Positions 46,859 through 59,728 are shown, counted from the first letter of the stretch. The stretch is 64,000 nt of DNA from Candidatus Nitrotoga sp. LAW (GCA_003402315.1 QFXI01000023.1:62001-126000); one strand, 5' to 3'. Notes: a model not told the origin generated them from the letters alone. A program made the numbers and translations.

Positions 46859-47743
46859 ATGATATCCTCCCTTGTAGCTTGGTTATTCAATTTGATAGCG
46901 CACTTGCCGCTGAGTGTGTTACATCGTCTAGGCGCCGTGCTGGGCAAATTAACTTATAGCCTATCCGATAAGTATGCCTCACGATTACGCGAAAATCTTA
47001 GTACTGCATGGAAAGGCCGTTCCGAGGCAGATTTTCGCAAAATTTTAAACGCCAACATAGCCGAAACAGGCAAGGGAGTGGCTGAATTACTGTGGATTTG
47101 GTGCCGGCCTTTAGCAGAGGTGACCGCTAGCATCAAAACATGCTACGGCTGGGAGCATATTGAGGCAGCACGCGCACGTGGCAAAGGGGTAATTTTTTTA
47201 ACGCCACACTTGGGCTGTTTCGATGTGTCAGCCCTATATGTCGCTGAACATATGCCACTCACCGTGCTCTATCGCCCACCCAAGCTAATCTGGCTAGAAC
47301 AGGTGATGCGTAGCGGTCGCGAGCGGGCCCAATTGCGGCTAGCGCGTACCGATGTGGGTGGCGTGCGCCAATTGTATAAAGCACTCAAACGGGCCGAAGC
47401 AATCGGACTTTTACCAGATCAAGTGCCCGGCAATGGGGAGGGCGAGTGGGCAGACTTCTTCGGGCGGCCAGCCTACACCATGACGCTGATTGGGCGCTTG
47501 GTGCAATCCAGCGGCGCATCGGTAGTCATGACATCCGTCGAGCGATTGGCACATGGATCAGGATATATCCTGCGCTTCACACCGCTGGAATTCGTTGTTG
47601 ATTTACCCATAAGCAAGCAGATCAATGCAGCCCTGGAAAAATTGGTGCTCATAAATCCTGCACAATATTTGTGGAGTTATAATCGTTACAAGACGCCAGC
47701 AGGCGTTAAGCCCGCCATGAAGCAAGAAATAAATCCGATATGA
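46859..47743 (+). CDS. Lipid A biosynthesis acyltransferase (LpxL/HtrB type), first
   Basis: The 294-residue protein is a lysophospholipid acyltransferase with HLGCFD as the catalytic HX4D motif in LTPHLGCFDVSALY, and a hydrophobic N terminus that anchors it in the inner membrane. LLPDQVPGNGEGEWADFFG is the second family block. It adds a secondary acyl chain to Kdo2-lipid IVA. It overlaps a second homologue by 4 nt. Confidence 0.9.
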   Translation: MISSLVAWLFNLIAHLPLSVLHRLGAVLGKLTYSLSDKYASRLRENLSTAWKGRSEADFRKILNANIAETGKGVAELLWIWCRPLAEVTASIKTCYGWEHIEAARARGKGVIFLTPHLGCFDVSALYVAEHMPLTVLYRPPKLIWLEQVMRSGRERAQLRLARTDVGGVRQLYKALKRAEAIGLLPDQVPGNGEGEWADFFGRPAYTMTLIGRLVQSSGASVVMTSVERLAHGSGYILRFTPLEFVVDLPISKQINAALEKLVLINPAQYLWSYNRYKTPAGVKPAMKQEINPI

Positions 47744-48612
47744 TGGTGCGTTTTGGCATTTTTTTGCTGTGGCTACTGCACTTCCTTCCATACCGATTGC
47801 AAGCGTGGACTGGTAATATCCTGGGAACGCTGCTTTATCTGCTTACAGCCAGGCGGCGGCGCGTGGCAAACATCAATTTGCGCTTATGTTTCCCCGAACT
47901 GAACGAAGCACAACGGACACGGCTAGTGCGGCAGCATTTTATCGCCTTCGGCCGCAGCATTGTGGAACGGGGTATTTTATGGTGGGGCAGCCGCGAGCGC
48001 ATCCAGAAGCTAATACGGGTAGAAGGAGCAGAGCATTTTCAAAATGCGCTTGGCAATCCACTGATTTTACTTACGGCGCATTTTGTTGCTTTAGATGTCA
48101 GTGGATCCTGGATTACCCAGCATGCCGACGGGGTTAGCGTTTACTCCAAACAAAAGAATGCTTACCTGCAAAATTTGGTGTTAGAGAAACGCGCGCGTTT
48201 CGGCAAGCAACTGTTATTTGCACGACAAGCGGGGATGCGTCCGGTAGTAAAATCATTGCGCGAATGTCGGCCATTTTATTATTTTACGGATCAAGATTGG
48301 ACTACCAAGGATGGTGTGTTCGTTCCTTTCTTTGGCATACCAGCAGCTACGTTGGCGACTTTACCTCGCCTGGTAAGAATGGCTAACGCGAAGGTGGTAC
48401 CGTGTATCGCACGTGTATTGCCGGATTATAAGGGGTATGAAGTACGTTTCTACCCCGCGTGGGAAAACTATCCTACCGATGATTTAATAGCCGACACCCG
48501 CCGCATCAACGAATTCATCGAACAGCGTGTGCTGGAAATGCCAGAACAATATTTCTGGCTGCACAAGCGATTTAAAACCCGGCCCGAGGGCGAAGAAAGC
48601 TTTTATAAATGA
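47740..48612 (+). CDS. Lipid A biosynthesis acyltransferase (LpxL/LpxM type), second
   Basis: The 290-residue homologue has HFVALD (HX4D) in [13 protein letters not shown] and [19 protein letters not shown]. With its neighbour it should supply the two secondary acyl chains of lipid A, one each; which takes which position cannot be told. It overlaps ubiD by 4 nt, so the three genes are co-transcribed. Confidence 0.9.
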   Translation: MMVRFGIFLLWLLHFLPYRLQAWTGNILGTLLYLLTARRRRVANINLRLCFPELNEAQRTRLVRQHFIAFGRSIVERGILWWGSRERIQKLIRVEGAEHFQNALGNPLILLTAHFVALDVSGSWITQHADGVSVYSKQKNAYLQNLVLEKRARFGKQLLFARQAGMRPVVKSLRECRPFYYFTDQDWTTKDGVFVPFFGIPAATLATLPRLVRMANAKVVPCIARVLPDYKGYEVRFYPAWENYPTDDLIADTRRINEFIEQRVLEMPEQYFWLHKRFKTRPEGEESFYK

Positions 48613-50072
48613 AATATCGTGACCTGCGCGATTTTATCTCGCAATTAGAAAAGCTAGGGGATCTCAAGCGCGTGATTACACCAATTTCTCCGCATTTGGA
48701 GATGACGGAAATCTGCGACCGCGTATTACGCGCTCAAGGCCCCGCTGTATTGTTTGAGCATCCTGCGGGGCACAACATGCCAGTTCTGGCGAATTTATTT
48801 GGCACGCCGCACCGCGTAGCATTGGGCATGGGCGAGGAAAGCGTAACGGCATTACGCGAAGTGGGCAAATTACTGGCTTACCTGAAAGAACCTGAGCCAC
48901 CCAAAGGCTTAAGGGATGCATGGGACAAATGGCCGGTATTGAAGCAGGTATTGAATATGGCGCCCAAGGTAGTTTCGAGCGCTGCCTGTCAGGAAGTAGT
49001 ATGGGAAGGCAGCGAAGTAGACTTGGGCAGGCTACCCATACAAACCTGCTGGCCAGGAGATGTAGCGCCACTGATTAGCTGGGGGCTGGTGGTTACCCGC
49101 GGCCCCAACAAACCGCGCCAGAATCTTGGCATTTACCGCCAGCAGGTGATCGCGCCCAACAAAGTCATTATGCGCTGGCTGGCGCATCGTGGAGGAGCGC
49201 TGGATTTTCAGGAGTGGTGCAAAACGTATCCGGGCCAGCCCTTTCCACTGGCAGTAGTGATCGGTGCCGACCCGGCTACTATTTTGGGCGCGGTCACCCC
49301 GGTGCCAGACAGCTTGTCTGAATACCAATTTGCTGGCTTGTTGCGTGGATCAAAAACAGAGCTGATTAAATGTGTCGGTAACAATTTACAAGTGCCTGCC
49401 AGCGCCGAAATCGTACTGGAAGGAACAATTCACCCCAATGATATCGCGTTGGAAGGCCCATTTGGCGACCATACAGGTTATTACAATGAGCAGGAAAAAT
49501 TTCCGGTATTTACCATTGAGCGCATTACCATGCGCCGCAATCCCATTTATCACTCCACCTATACCGGCAAACCGCCAGATGAGCCGGCCATTTTGGGCGT
49601 GGCATTAAACGAAGTGTTCGTGCCACTTCTACAGAAGCAGTTTCCCGAGATTTCGGATTTCTACTTGCCGCCGGAAGGCTGTTCTTATCGTTTGGCAATT
49701 GTATCCATGAAGAAGCAATATCCGGGACATGCCAAGCGCGTGATGTTCGGCATCTGGTCCTATCTGCGCCAGTTCATGTACACCAAGTTCATCATCGTGG
49801 TGGATGACGACATCGATATCCGTAAATGGCAGGAAGTCATCTGGGCGATCACTACACGCGTCGATCCCACGCGCGACACACTGCTGGTAGACAACACGCC
49901 CATTGATTATCTGGACTTCGCTAGCCCGGTATCCGGCCTTGGCAGCAAGATGGGACTGGATGCGACCAACAAATGGCCGGGTGAAACGCAACGCGAGTGG
50001 GGGACGCCAATTGCGATGGACGAAGTGACCAAACGCCGTATAGATGCAATGTGGGGGGAGCTTGGATTGTAG
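48609..50072 (+). CDS. ubiD: UbiD decarboxylase
   Basis: The 487-residue enzyme removes the carboxyl group of 3-polyprenyl-4-hydroxybenzoate in ubiquinone synthesis with the prenyl-FMN made by Ubi[20 protein letters not shown] and [18 protein letters not shown] are characteristic. It begins [19 protein letters not shown]. The cofactor partner gene ubiX lies at 25172-25786. Confidence 0.94.
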   Translation: MKYRDLRDFISQLEKLGDLKRVITPISPHLEMTEICDRVLRAQGPAVLFEHPAGHNMPVLANLFGTPHRVALGMGEESVTALREVGKLLAYLKEPEPPKGLRDAWDKWPVLKQVLNMAPKVVSSAACQEVVWEGSEVDLGRLPIQTCWPGDVAPLISWGLVVTRGPNKPRQNLGIYRQQVIAPNKVIMRWLAHRGGALDFQEWCKTYPGQPFPLAVVIGADPATILGAVTPVPDSLSEYQFAGLLRGSKTELIKCVGNNLQVPASAEIVLEGTIHPNDIALEGPFGDHTGYYNEQEKFPVFTIERITMRRNPIYHSTYTGKPPDEPAILGVALNEVFVPLLQKQFPEISDFYLPPEGCSYRLAIVSMKKQYPGHAKRVMFGIWSYLRQFMYTKFIIVVDDDIDIRKWQEVIWAITTRVDPTRDTLLVDNTPIDYLDFASPVSGLGSKMGLDATNKWPGETQREWGTPIAMDEVTKRRIDAMWGELGL

Positions 50073-50081
50073 TTATCCGTG

Positions 50082-51083
50082 TTAATCCATCACCAGCACG
50101 ACCTTGCCAGTGATGCCGCCTTGTTCAATGAGACGGTGTGCTTGGGCAGCATCTTTCAATGGCAGCATCCTATTCACCAGCACGCCGAGCTTGCCTGCTT
50201 CAATTAGCCGCGCGCCCTGCTCCAATATTTTGCGCTGGCGTATACGCTCGTCATGCAAATGCATAATTTGCGGCGTGAGCATCAGTTCGTAGCACAGCGA
50301 CAGATTGCGCAATCGCGCCAGCTGGGTGTCAGCCAGTGACAGTGGCGTGGACAGCAAGCTGACCACTTTTCCGCCGATGCGCGCTGCATTCAACGAGCGC
50401 AGAAAGACTTCGCCACCTACTGTGTCAAATACCACGTCCACGCCCCTATCAGCGGTCCAGACAAGGGCTTCCCGCACAAAGTCCTGCCCACGATAGTTAA
50501 TGATTTTTTCTGCACCGAGACCCTGCACCAGCCCAGCTTTCTTGTCATCGCTTACCGTTACTGCAACATGCGCGCCCAGATGGTGGGCTAGTTGCACGGC
50601 GATATGGCCGACACCCCCCGCCGCCGCATGGATGAGGATAGTTTGTTTGGCTTGTAGATTAACGCGTTCGATTAGCGCCTCCCACACGGTGATCAGTACC
50701 AGTGGCAACGCGGCGCTTTCATGCAGGCTGAGGTTGGCTGGCTTTAAAGCGCAGTAGTCTTCATGTACGTTGGTATATTCGGCATAACAGCCGGGCTCGT
50801 CGCCGATACCACCGTTGCAAAAATAAACCGCATCACCAACTGTAAAACGTGTCACGGCCGTGCCGATGGCATCTACGATACCTGCGCCATCGCAACCAAG
50901 AATCGCGGGAAGTTTATCGGGATAATAAGCTGGCTTGGTGCGCAGTTTGGTGTCCAGCGGATTGATGCCTGCGGCGGCCAGCTTGACCCGCACATGGTGT
51001 GCTGAAGGAAGTTCTGGTAGGGGAATTTCACGCGATTGCAGCACATCGGGGCTGCCCGCTGCCGTCATTAAAATTGCTTTCAT
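50082..51083 (-). CDS. Medium-chain dehydrogenase/quinone reductase-like
   Basis: The 333-residue protein is an MDR oxidoreductase with the coenzyme site AAAGGVGHIAVQLAHHLGA and an N-terminal GroES-like domain. The catalytic zinc ligands of true alcohol dehydrogenases are not evident, so an NADPH:quinone reductase-like or enoyl reductase activity is likelier. It converges with ubiD. Confidence 0.82.
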   Translation of the reverse strand: MKAILMTAAGSPDVLQSREIPLPELPSAHHVRVKLAAAGINPLDTKLRTKPAYYPDKLPAILGCDGAGIVDAIGTAVTRFTVGDAVYFCNGGIGDEPGCYAEYTNVHEDYCALKPANLSLHESAALPLVLITVWEALIERVNLQAKQTILIHAAAGGVGHIAVQLAHHLGAHVAVTVSDDKKAGLVQGLGAEKIINYRGQDFVREALVWTADRGVDVVFDTVGGEVFLRSLNAARIGGKVVSLLSTPLSLADTQLARLRNLSLCYELMLTPQIMHLHDERIRQRKILEQGARLIEAGKLGVLVNRMLPLKDAAQAHRLIEQGGITGKVVLVMD

Positions 51084-51211
51084 TTACATAGCCAAGAATG
51101 GATAGTTAGCAGGGTAATCGGGCCAAAATCGAAAATTACCCGAAAGACTCTCAAAAAAGCTACCGCGCATCAACCACCTACTTGGAGCGACTCGAGAGCG
51201 GTGCGATATGT

Positions 51212-51241
51212 TAAACTCGCTTCATAAATTTAGCGAGTTTA
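51212..51241 (+). promoter_or_regulatory. Hairpin directly upstream of aroC
   Basis: TAAACTCGCT and AGCGAGTTTA pair perfectly over 10 bp with a 10-nt loop; the ATG of aroC follows after 3 nt. The only Shine-Dalgarno-like bases (GCGAG) lie within the 3' arm, so the stem could mask the ribosome site. Confidence 0.55.
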
Positions 51242-51244
51242 ACC

Positions 51245-52345
51245 ATGTCGGGAAATACATTCGGTACTTTATTCTGCGTGACATCTTTTGGCGAATCGCA
51301 TGGAGCTGCAATCGGTTGCGTGGTGGATGGTTGTCCGCCTGGGATGGCATTGAGCACAGCAGACATTCAACACGAACTGGATCGACGTAAGCCCGGCACT
51401 TCGCGCCACGTCACCCAAAGGCGCGAGACAGACACGGTAGAAATTTTATCCGGTATCTTTGAAGGCAAGACCACGGGCACACCCATTGCGTTGTTGATCC
51501 GCAATGAAGACCAACGCAGTAAAGACTATGGCAACATCGCCGAAAGCTTTCGTCCCGGCCATGCCGATTACACTTATTGGCAGAAATACGGCATCCGCGA
51601 CCATCGCGGTGGTGGACGTGCGTCGGCACGCGAGACCGCCGTGCGCGTAGCGGCGGGAGCGATTGCGAAAAAATGGCTGAACGAGCGTTATGGTGTTGTG
51701 ATACGCGGCTATTTATCGCAACTGGGTGAAATAGTGGTGCCATTCAAGAATTGGGATGACGTCAACTGCAATCCCTTTTTTGTCGCCGATGACAGTTATG
51801 TTGAGCAGCTGGAAGCGTACATGGATGCGTTGCGTAAGTCCGGCGATTCCATCGGTGCAAAGCTCACGGTCGTGGCTGAACATATGCCCGTAGGCTGGGG
51901 CGAGCCAGTGTATGACCGGCTCGATGCCGATATTGGCTACGCCATGATGAGCATTAATGCTGTAAAGGGAGTAGAGATTGGCGCTGGCTTCGCCTCAGTA
52001 ACGCAAAGAGGCAGTGAGCATGGTGACGAAATTACTCCGCAAGGTTTTTTATCCAACCACGCGGGCGGCATATTGGGCGGCATTTCCACTGGACAAGATA
52101 TTGTGGCGCATGTCGCCATAAAGCCCACTTCCAGCATCCGTCTACCGCGCCGCTCCATCAATAAAGCGGGTGAACCAACGCTCGTGGAAACCCATGGTCG
52201 CCACGACCCGTGCGTAGGCATTCGCGCTACACCCATCGCCGAGGCCATGCTGGCCTTGGTACTAATCGACCATGCTCTGCGCCATCGGGCTCAAAACGCA
52301 GACGTGGTATGCGCCACGCCGAAAGTTCCGGGCAAGATCGACTAG
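51245..52345 (+). CDS. aroC: Chorismate synthase
   Basis: The 366-residue enzyme starts [19 protein letters not shown] and has [10 protein letters not shown]-like [15 protein letters not shown] and [17 protein letters not shown], the FMN and EPSP sites. It eliminates phosphate from EPSP to form chorismate for aromatic amino acids and quinones. Single gene; converges with the cyclase gene. Confidence 0.96.
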   Translation: MSGNTFGTLFCVTSFGESHGAAIGCVVDGCPPGMALSTADIQHELDRRKPGTSRHVTQRRETDTVEILSGIFEGKTTGTPIALLIRNEDQRSKDYGNIAESFRPGHADYTYWQKYGIRDHRGGGRASARETAVRVAAGAIAKKWLNERYGVVIRGYLSQLGEIVVPFKNWDDVNCNPFFVADDSYVEQLEAYMDALRKSGDSIGAKLTVVAEHMPVGWGEPVYDRLDADIGYAMMSINAVKGVEIGAGFASVTQRGSEHGDEITPQGFLSNHAGGILGGISTGQDIVAHVAIKPTSSIRLPRRSINKAGEPTLVETHGRHDPCVGIRATPIAEAMLALVLIDHALRHRAQNADVVCATPKVPGKID

Positions 52346-52370
52346 CATCAAAATTCCATATGTCATGCAA

Positions 52371-53651
52371 CTACTTTGCCATCTGCCCGGCCACGTTGTT
52401 GCTGACTTGATACGCTGCATAGCGCGGTAACGCAAAGCGTTCCAAATGCCAGCCGGATGGCATGGCGTGACGTAATTTTTGTTCGGTATCTTCACTGATC
52501 AGGATACGCTCACTTGCAGTGCGCGCTTGGTCACATAAATGCGCAGCCAAATTGACGGGCGCACCCATGATCGTAAAGATACTGGTACCACTGTAACCCA
52601 TGCGGCGTCCGTAAACCGGCCCGCTCGCAATACCTATCCGGTGATCCAGCAAATCCAGCGCGTAATTCAAGCGTTGCCATTCTTGTTTAATCTCCGAAAA
52701 TTCACGCTGCATTTCGAGCGCCGCTCGCAGTGCCTTCGGGGCGTTTTCAGCACCTGCTGTTTCAAAACTCAGCATCATGCCATCGCCCAGATATTTATCG
52801 ATGCGTGCACCGTGCTGTACACCAATTGCACCCAAACGCTCCAGATATTCATCCACCAATGCGGTCGCATCGGCCACTGCCAGTTGTTGAAATAACAAAT
52901 CGGAATTAGTGATATCGGTAAACAGAATCGTGGCTTGATTGATGTGCGGATCAAGCACGACACCCAAATGCACCAAGTTAGCCGGATCAGCAATGATGTT
53001 TGAAACCGCCAATGCTAACTTGACGCAGATCGGTTCGATTTTTTTCTCATCCTCTACCGTAAATGGCGTATTCTGATCCTCATTAAGAAACTGCACCACA
53101 CCAACCAGCTCGCTGCCAAACTTCAACAAAGGCTTGGTAAGAATATTATTTGATTGGAAACCAGATTTAGTATCCAGCCGTTTCTCATGCGCCTTATTCA
53201 CCATCGAAGGCGAGTAAATTGAAGTCTGGCGTGACAGGTATACTTCCCCGGCTTGACTCCCATGCAAATCAATTTGCATTTTGACCACACTCTGCGCGGC
53301 TGGACCATGCGCAATCAAAAACACCAAAGCTTGATCAGAATAGGGATTGCGAATAATGATGGAATCGGCCACTGCGCGAATCTGGCTGCGCGCATCAGCC
53401 AGCAATGTATCGAGCTGTTCCTTGTGTTGCTGCATTTCCAGCAAACCTTGATGCAATAATTCGTTAGAGCGTTTCTGCTGTTCCAACGCCGCTTCCAGCT
53501 TGACCACTTTTGTTTTTTCGACTGCCACGGTCTCTTCCAGCCGTTTTTGCTCCCGAAAGAATTTCCAGCACGCAAAAGCAATCGCAAATACCGGCGCCAG
53601 CCAAGCCGTCGAAATTTGTGTCGGAATCAGCTTTAGAAAATTATCAAACAT
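52371..53651 (-). CDS. Class III nucleotidyl cyclase with GAF-like domain
   Basis: The 426-residue protein has an N-terminal membrane helix (about 14-32), a coiled coil (34-90), a GAF-like domain (about 90-225) and a C-terminal class III cyclase domain with TDITNSD at the metal site and KYLGDGMMLSFE. It should make cAMP or cGMP in response to a signal bound by the GAF domain. It faces away from mnmG. Confidence 0.85.
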   Translation of the reverse strand: MFDNFLKLIPTQISTAWLAPVFAIAFACWKFFREQKRLEETVAVEKTKVVKLEAALEQQKRSNELLHQGLLEMQQHKEQLDTLLADARSQIRAVADSIIIRNPYSDQALVFLIAHGPAAQSVVKMQIDLHGSQAGEVYLSRQTSIYSPSMVNKAHEKRLDTKSGFQSNNILTKPLLKFGSELVGVVQFLNEDQNTPFTVEDEKKIEPICVKLALAVSNIIADPANLVHLGVVLDPHINQATILFTDITNSDLLFQQLAVADATALVDEYLERLGAIGVQHGARIDKYLGDGMMLSFETAGAENAPKALRAALEMQREFSEIKQEWQRLNYALDLLDHRIGIASGPVYGRRMGYSGTSIFTIMGAPVNLAAHLCDQARTASERILISEDTEQKLRHAMPSGWHLERFALPRYAAYQVSNNVAGQMAK

Positions 53652-53782
53652 TACTCGCCCCTCCCGATTATGATATTCGGCGGATTATGCGCCGTGACGT
53701 TTAAGATTTCCATGCCCCGCAATCCTGCCACGTCCGGCGATATTACTTGGCCGCCTTAACCGCTTAAAAATCGAGAAATAAT

Positions 53783-53798
53783 GGTTTCACGTGAAACA
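53783..53798. promoter_or_regulatory. parS-like ParB binding site
   Basis: GGTTTCACGTGAAACA contains the full 14-bp palindrome GTTTCACGTGAAAC and matches 15 of 16 bases of the consensus TGTTTCACGTGAAACA. It lies in the mnmG leader, 3.5 kb from parAB, where chromosomal parS sites are usual. Confidence 0.85.
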
Positions 53799-53904
53799 AC
53801 TATTAGGGGGTTTTCTGCCTTCATAACATTTTGATGTATGATGCACCCCTCCGTTTCATCAAGCAAACTACCGTTTCTGTAACTAACCGATCAAAAACAC
53901 AAAG

Positions 53905-55842
53905 ATGGATTTCCCGAAAAAATTCGATGTAATTGTTGTGGGCGGCGGTCACGCCGGGACAGAGGCTGCGCTTGCTAGCGCACGCATGGGTTGCACCACT
54001 TTGTTACTCACACATAACATTGAAACGCTCGGGATAATGTCATGCAACCCATCCATTGGTGGCATAGGCAAGGGGCATTTAGTCAAGGAAATAGACGCCT
54101 TGGGCGGTGTTATGGCGGCGGCCGCTGATGAGTCGGGCATCCAATTTCGCATCCTCAACTCCTCTAAAGGTCCAGCAGTACGCGCCACGCGCGCTCAGGC
54201 AGACCGGGTGCTATACAAGCAAGCCATTCGCAAGCGCTTAGAAAATACCCCTAACCTTTGGTTATTTCAGCAGGCAGTGGATGATTTACTGGTGGAAAAT
54301 GGTAAGGTATGTGGGGTTTCTACCCAGCTGGGCTTACGTTTTGCTGCAAAAACCGTTGTACTGACAACCGGGACTTTCCTTTCTGGCCTGATTCACATCG
54401 GACAGACCAACTACCAAGCAGGCCGGGCGGGCGATCCACCCTCTTTTAGCTTAGCGCAATGTTTGCGCGAACTTAAGTTACCCATGGGTCGGCTGAAAAC
54501 TGGCACGCCACCGCGCCTTGATGGGCGCAGTATTGATTATTCTGTAATGACCGAGCAACCTGGTGATATGCCGGTGCCGGTGTTCTCATTCATGGGGCAG
54601 ATACAGCAGCACCCACAACAATTATCTTGCTGGATTACCCATACCAATCAACACACGCATGACATTATTCGCAATGGGTTAGATCGTTCTCCCATGTTCA
54701 CCGGAGTAATCGAGGGTGTGGGGCCACGCTATTGCCCGTCTATCGAAGACAAGATCACGCGCTTTGCCGACAAAGAGTCACACCAGATTTTTTTAGAACC
54801 GGAGGGATTAACTACTCACGAAATCTATCCAAACGGGATTTCCACCAGCTTGCCTTTCGATGTGCAGCTAGCGCTAGTGCGATCCATAAAAGGCTTGGAG
54901 AATGCACATATCACACGCCCTGGCTATGCAATTGAATATGATTATTTTGATCCGCGCGGCTTAAAACATTCATTGGAAACCAAAGCTATAACTGACCTAT
55001 TCTTTGCTGGCCAAATTAATGGCACCACAGGATATGAGGAAGCGGCCGCCCAAGGTTTACTGGCAGGCATTAATGCCGCCTTGCGTGCGCTTGGCAAGGA
55101 AAGCTGGTGCCCGCGTCGCGATGAGGCCTATCTGGGCGTGCTGGTAGATGACTTAATTACGCGTGGCGTGTCTGAACCCTATCGTATGTTTACTAGCCGG
55201 GCCGAGTATCGCCTGCAACTGCGTGAAGATAACGCAGACCTGCGTTTAACAGAAATCGGCCGCAGCCTGGGTGTGGTAGGTGACGCCCACTGGCAGGCAT
55301 TTGAGTTGAAACGTGCTGCAATTGCACGCGAACAAGAACGGCTGAAATCCATTTGGGTTAATCCCAAGTTGTTACCTCAGGAAGATGCAGAACGTGTGCT
55401 GGGTAAAGGAATCGAACGCGAATATGCACTACATGAGCTTTTACGCCGCCCCGATGTAAGCTATGCCAGCCTGATGACTTTACCCGGGGCGGGCGAATCG
55501 GTGGCCGATGAAAAAGTGGCAGAGCAGGTGGAAATTCAAGCCAAATACCACGGCTACATCGAGCGGCAGCGCGATGAAATAGCCCGGAATGAAAGCAATG
55601 AGAGCATGCGGTTACCTGAAACAATGGATTATCGTACGGTGCTTGGCCTATCAATTGAAGCACAACAAAAACTTAATCAGCATATGCCCGAAACGGTAGG
55701 GGAGGCGGCTCGCATTTCCGGAATAACACCGGCGGCAGTCTCCCTGTTATTGGTGCACCTAAAACGCGGTTTTCGGGGTGCAGTGATGGCTCCAAGTGTT
55801 AAAGAACCACCAGAAGGCGAGAAAGTGCAGAAAAGCGCGTGA
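53905..55842 (+). CDS. mnmG: tRNA uridine-34 modification enzyme MnmG
   Basis: The 645-residue FAD protein opens with [19 protein letters not shown]. With MnmE it installs the cmnm5 group on wobble uridine. [11 protein letters not shown] and [13 protein letters not shown] are conserved; the C-terminal helical domain binds MnmE. It overlaps rsmG by 4 nt and heads the chromosome partition operon. Confidence 0.96.
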   Translation: MDFPKKFDVIVVGGGHAGTEAALASARMGCTTLLLTHNIETLGIMSCNPSIGGIGKGHLVKEIDALGGVMAAAADESGIQFRILNSSKGPAVRATRAQADRVLYKQAIRKRLENTPNLWLFQQAVDDLLVENGKVCGVSTQLGLRFAAKTVVLTTGTFLSGLIHIGQTNYQAGRAGDPPSFSLAQCLRELKLPMGRLKTGTPPRLDGRSIDYSVMTEQPGDMPVPVFSFMGQIQQHPQQLSCWITHTNQHTHDIIRNGLDRSPMFTGVIEGVGPRYCPSIEDKITRFADKESHQIFLEPEGLTTHEIYPNGISTSLPFDVQLALVRSIKGLENAHITRPGYAIEYDYFDPRGLKHSLETKAITDLFFAGQINGTTGYEEAAAQGLLAGINAALRALGKESWCPRRDEAYLGVLVDDLITRGVSEPYRMFTSRAEYRLQLREDNADLRLTEIGRSLGVVGDAHWQAFELKRAAIAREQERLKSIWVNPKLLPQEDAERVLGKGIEREYALHELLRRPDVSYASLMTLPGAGESVADEKVAEQVEIQAKYHGYIERQRDEIARNESNESMRLPETMDYRTVLGLSIEAQQKLNQHMPETVGEAARISGITPAAVSLLLVHLKRGFRGAVMAPSVKEPPEGEKVQKSA

Positions 55843-56459
55843 ATCAGGCCGAAGAGTTGGCGCGGGGTATCACACAACTGGGGCTGGATGCCGCGCCAGA
55901 ATTACAGCGCAAGCTGTTAAGTTATCTTGAAATGTTGCAGAAATGGAACCGGATTTATAACCTGACGGCCATTCGTCAGCCGGAACAGATGATAAGCGGA
56001 CATTTACTTGACAGCCTTGCCGTGTTGCCACATTTATGGCCTGGTCGTTGGCTAGACGTGGGGTGCGGTGCAGGCCTGCCCGGTATAATACTGGCGCTAA
56101 TGCGCCCGGAATGGACATTCGTCCTTCTGGATAGTAATAGCAAAAAAACTAGTTTTGTACAGCAAGTGAAAATCGAACTGGGACTACACAACGTAGGCAT
56201 TACCTGCACACGCGTGGAAGCCTGGCAGACTGGGGAGAAATTCGACGGCATCATTTCCCGGGCTTTTGCGGAGACTGCAAAATTTGTTACGCTGACGCGT
56301 CATTTGCTGACTCAAGAAGGACGCTGGGTCGCCATGAAGGGGATTCCGCAACAGGAACTGGAGCGGTTACCGAACGATGTCAGCGTGGAACAAGTTATTC
56401 CGTTGCAGGTACCAGGGTTAACCGCCACGCGCTGCCTGATTATGTTGAAACCCACTTGA
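55839..56459 (+). CDS. rsmG: 16S rRNA (G527-N7) methyltransferase
   Basis: The 206-residue enzyme has [16 protein letters not shown] for SAM and [12 protein letters not shown]. It makes m7G527 of 16S rRNA; loss gives low-level streptomycin resistance in other bacteria. The start is a GTG overlapping the mnmG stop, and parA begins 4 nt after it. Confidence 0.95.
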   Translation: MNQAEELARGITQLGLDAAPELQRKLLSYLEMLQKWNRIYNLTAIRQPEQMISGHLLDSLAVLPHLWPGRWLDVGCGAGLPGIILALMRPEWTFVLLDSNSKKTSFVQQVKIELGLHNVGITCTRVEAWQTGEKFDGIISRAFAETAKFVTLTRHLLTQEGRWVAMKGIPQQELERLPNDVSVEQVIPLQVPGLTATRCLIMLKPT

Positions 56460-56462
56460 AAT

Positions 56463-57242
56463 ATGATCAAAATACTAGCAATTACCAATCAAAAAGGGGG
56501 GGTGGGCAAAACTACCACATCAATTAATCTAGCCGCAAGTCTGGCAGCCGTTAAGCAGCGTGTATTGCTGATTGATCTTGATCCCCAAGGTAATGCCACT
56601 ATGGGCAGCGGTATAAATAAGCGTGATTTGCCAGCAACCATTTACCACGTGTTGCTAGGAAGCAAAACCCTGCATGAAACTCGTCTTCATTCGGAAGCCG
56701 GAAAATATGACGTGCTCCCGGCGAACCGTGATCTGGCTGGTGCCGAAATTGAACTGGTTGATCTGCCACAGCGTGAAACCCGGCTTAAGGAAGCTCTGCA
56801 AGCGGTGACGGCTGAATATGACTATGCATTGATTGATTGTCCTCCCGCTTTAAATCTGCTTACCCTCAACGGGCTGTGTGCGGCAAGGTCAGTCATGATA
56901 CCGGTGCAGTGCGAATATTATGCCTTGGAAGGACTTAGCGATTTGGTCAACACCATCCGAAAGGTACGGGCGCACCTTAACCCGGATCTTGAAATTGAGG
57001 GTTTGCTGCGCACCATGTTTGATCCACGTAATACATTGGCTTTGCAAGTATCCGAACAATTACAACAACATTTTGGCGAGAAAGTTTATCGTACTATTAT
57101 CCCGCGTAATGTACGGTTGGCGGAAGCGCCCAGCTATGGTGTGCCGGTACTTCATCATGACAAACCCTCCAAAGGTGCACAGGCTTATCTAGCTCTAGCA
57201 AGCGAATTGCTCAATAAAGCGGCGCAATCCGCACCGGCTTAA
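56463..57242 (+). CDS. parA: Chromosome partition ATPase ParA
   Basis: The 259-residue protein has the deviant Walker A KGGVGKTTTSINLAA and LIDLDPQGNATMG. It is the chromosomal ParA/Soj type, working with ParB and the parS-like site at 53783 in origin segregation. It is followed by parB after 16 nt. Confidence 0.95.
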   Translation: MIKILAITNQKGGVGKTTTSINLAASLAAVKQRVLLIDLDPQGNATMGSGINKRDLPATIYHVLLGSKTLHETRLHSEAGKYDVLPANRDLAGAEIELVDLPQRETRLKEALQAVTAEYDYALIDCPPALNLLTLNGLCAARSVMIPVQCEYYALEGLSDLVNTIRKVRAHLNPDLEIEGLLRTMFDPRNTLALQVSEQLQQHFGEKVYRTIIPRNVRLAEAPSYGVPVLHHDKPSKGAQAYLALASELLNKAAQSAPA

Positions 57243-57258
57243 CCCAGAAGGAAATAAC

Positions 57259-58101
57259 TTGGCAAAACCAAACAAAGGATTAGGACGTGGCTTAGATGTG
57301 CTGCTGGCCGGTAGCGGCAAAGAGCAAGACGACGTATTAAGTGAAATGAAGGTTGATGAACTCAAGCCTGGCAAGTATCAGCCACGCAGCCGTATGGATG
57401 AATCCTCACTCAATGAGCTGGCCGCTTCGATCAAAGCACAGGGGGTCATGCAACCGATCCTGGCACGTTTGCTACCCAATGGCAGTCACGAAATTATTGC
57501 TGGGGAACGCCGCTGGCGTGCTGCCCAGCTGGCTGGCCTGGTTCAAGTACCGGTATTGGTGCGCAAGGTAGCGGACAACGCCGCACTGGCCATGGCGTTA
57601 ATCGAAAACATTCAACGTGAAGATCTCAATCCATTAGAAGAAGCTGTCGGTATTCAGCGTCTTATAGACGAATTCAAGATGACACACATGGCAGCCGCCG
57701 ATGCGGTGGGGCGTTCGCGCAGTGCAACCAGCAACCTGTTGCGCCTGCTCAAGCTACCGCAATCAGTGCAAAGCATGTTAATGGGCGGCAGCCTCGATAT
57801 GGGCCACGCCCGAGCACTGCTAGCGCTGAATGGCGCACAGCAGATCACTGCCGCCACCAAAATTGTAGCGGACGGGCTGTCAGTGCGCGAGGCAGAAAAG
57901 CTAGTGCAGGATTTGCTGAATCCCATACCACAACACAGAAAAGCAAAACCCAATCGCGATATCCTGCAATTGCAAGAACATGTTGCCCAGCATCTCGGGA
58001 CCAGTGTACAAATCAAGGCAGGTAAAAAAGGCGCAGGCAAGCTAGTTATCAACTACACCAGCCATGACCATTTGGCCGACCTAATCGCACGTTGGAAATA
58101 A
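57259..58101 (+). CDS. parB: Chromosome partition protein ParB
   Basis: The 280-residue protein begins with TTG after AAGGAAATAAC and has the ParB CTPase motif region PLRSKH-free form with IAGERRWRAAQ and ENIQREDLNPLEEA, then the helix-turn-helix with VGRSRSATSNLLRLL. It binds parS and spreads. Length is normal. Confidence 0.94.
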   Translation: MAKPNKGLGRGLDVLLAGSGKEQDDVLSEMKVDELKPGKYQPRSRMDESSLNELAASIKAQGVMQPILARLLPNGSHEIIAGERRWRAAQLAGLVQVPVLVRKVADNAALAMALIENIQREDLNPLEEAVGIQRLIDEFKMTHMAAADAVGRSRSATSNLLRLLKLPQSVQSMLMGGSLDMGHARALLALNGAQQITAATKIVADGLSVREAEKLVQDLLNPIPQHRKAKPNRDILQLQEHVAQHLGTSVQIKAGKKGAGKLVINYTSHDHLADLIARWK

Positions 58102-58119
58102 ACCCCTAAAAATAAATCG

Positions 58120-58147
58120 TTGACGCCAACAAGCGAGATTGAGTAGA

Positions 58148-58149
<2 letters not shown>
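58120..58149 (+). promoter_or_regulatory. Candidate promoter of the atp operon
   Basis: TTGACG (58120-58125) and TAGAAT (58144-58149) are 18 bp apart. The -10 overlaps the first ATG of atpI, so transcripts starting here (about 58156) would use a later start. Confidence 0.5.
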
Positions 58150-59394
<1,245 letters not shown>

Positions 59395-59439
59395 AGAATG
59401 ATAAATTTATTTTCTTAAACACTTAACTTTTACTGATAG

Positions 59440-59694
<255 letters not shown>

Positions 59695-59728
59695 GCCTGC
59701 GTGTATTTAATCAAGGAAAGGTTTTTGC

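Noticed and set aside
53652-53904. Replication origin upstream of mnmG
   Set aside because: The parS-like site and mnmG-parAB context suggested it, but no TTATNCACA DnaA boxes or AT-rich repeats are visible.
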